Shown here: positions 15,686 through 16,149 of the stretch, piece after piece | Position numbering within the stretch: the first letter of the stretch is position 1 | Layout of the letters: each line of letters begins with the position of its first letter | DNA from: Gammaproteobacteria bacterium | Lineage (GTDB): Bacteria; Pseudomonadota; Gammaproteobacteria; UBA4575 | Direction: 5' to 3' | DNA: 16,149 bases | Assembly: GCA_027297825.1 (NCBI GenBank) | Contig: JAPUHH010000119.1 | Location: forward strand, 1-16,149 | The notes under the pieces: generated by a model | Told to the model about the DNA's origin: nothing | Seen by the model: the letters and a program-made list of their open reading frames with translations, nothing else | Databases searched by the model: none | Position numbers and translations under genes: made by a program

Positions 15686-16149
15686 ATGCAATCTAGAGTT
15701 GAGCTTATACTGGCTTCTACCTCAAGTCGTCGGCGCAAGCTGCTCGATCAGCTTGGCATTCTCTACACTAGTCAGGTGCCTATAGTGGATGAGCTACCTG
15801 TAGCACAAGAAAAGCCAGCGAGGTATGTGCGACGTATCGCACGTGCCAAGGCAGAAGACGTTTGGGCGTCATCCATGCAATGCCTGCCGGTACTCGCGGC
15901 TGATACGATTATCGCATTAGATGAGGTAATTTTAGGTAAGCCTCAAGACCGACAAATGGCTGAGCATTATTTGAATATGCTTTCCGGTCGTGAGCATCAG
16001 GTGTTAACAGCATTGTGCCTCAGGACTATAGAAGGAGTGTATGAATCTAGGGTGAATATAATGGTGTATTTTAGAGATATTACCCCATGTGAGCTTGAAG
16101 CATATTGTTCAACTCCAGAGCCTTTTGACAAAGCTGGCGCCTATGCGAT
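15686..16149 (+). CDS. maf: Maf-family nucleotide pyrophosphatase, N-terminal part (3' end outside window)
   Basis: An open frame from ATG 15686 to the window edge, 154 codons with no stop. The N-terminus ELILASTSSRRRKLLDQLGI has the Maf phosphate-binding Ser/Arg cluster. LAADTIIALD (about 70-79) holds the conserved Asp, LGKPQD and LSGREHQVLTA follow in the usual order, and the visible end is EPFDKAGAYA. The KAGAY form points to the YhdE/Maf-1 type, which hydrolyses dTTP and UTP, and less to the YceF type, where this position reads like CAGSF. Maf proteins remove modified or excess nucleotides and inhibit septum formation when overproduced. About 40 residues are missing. It is probably co-transcribed with rlmH. 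Confidence 0.92.
   Translation, partial: MQSRVELILASTSSRRRKLLDQLGILYTSQVPIVDELPVAQEKPARYVRRIARAKAEDVWASSMQCLPVLAADTIIALDEVILGKPQDRQMAEHYLNMLSGREHQVLTALCLRTIEGVYESRVNIMVYFRDITPCELEAYCSTPEPFDKAGAYA

Overview
The window is a chromosomal segment, moderately AT-rich by eye, from a gammaproteobacterium. Evidence for that is the gene order phoH-ybeY-corC-lnt ... leuS-lptE ... holA-proA-nadD-rsfS-rlmH-maf, the outer-membrane assembly gene lptE, and close protein similarity to E. coli YbeY, LeuS, RsfS and RlmH as I remember them. I cannot name the genus. No tRNA, rRNA, CRISPR array, insertion sequence or phage gene is visible, and no stretch longer than 300 bases lacks a gene.

Layout. Bases 1-3378 carry, on the + strand, the end of phoH (cut by the window edge), ybeY, corC and lnt: RNA/ribosome quality control plus lipoprotein acylation. 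A bifunctional mannose-1-phosphate guanylyltransferase/phosphomannose isomerase gene (manC/algA type, 3411-4841) follows, with no other sugar-nucleotide gene nearby. leuS (4935-7391) and lptE (7402-7902) come next. Bases 7929-11531 are a two-gene block on the - strand: a large DUF1631 protein of unknown function, then a beta-hydroxyacid dehydrogenase (GarR/GlxR-like). This block separates lptE from holA, which are adjacent in E. coli. From 11669 the + strand resumes with holA, proA, nadD, rsfS, rlmH and a Maf-family gene cut by the right edge.

How the genes work together. Most are housekeeping genes that share a location, not a pathway: 16S rRNA maturation (YbeY), 23S methylation (RlmH), ribosome silencing (RsfS), tRNA charging (LeuS), the clamp-loader delta subunit (HolA), proline synthesis (ProA), NAD synthesis (NadD), lipoprotein maturation (Lnt), LPS export (LptE) and nucleotide-pool cleaning or septum control (Maf). 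Within-cluster gaps are mostly 8-48 bp, suggesting co-transcription. The larger gaps are before lnt (68 bp), leuS (93 bp), proA (166 bp) and the divergent space before holA (137 bp); these are the likeliest promoter sites.

I found no convincing new multi-gene system. The parts most worth a second look are the inverted DUF1631/dehydrogenase block, the DUF1631 protein itself, a LeuRS without its leucine-specific insertion, and a perfect inverted repeat in the proA leader.
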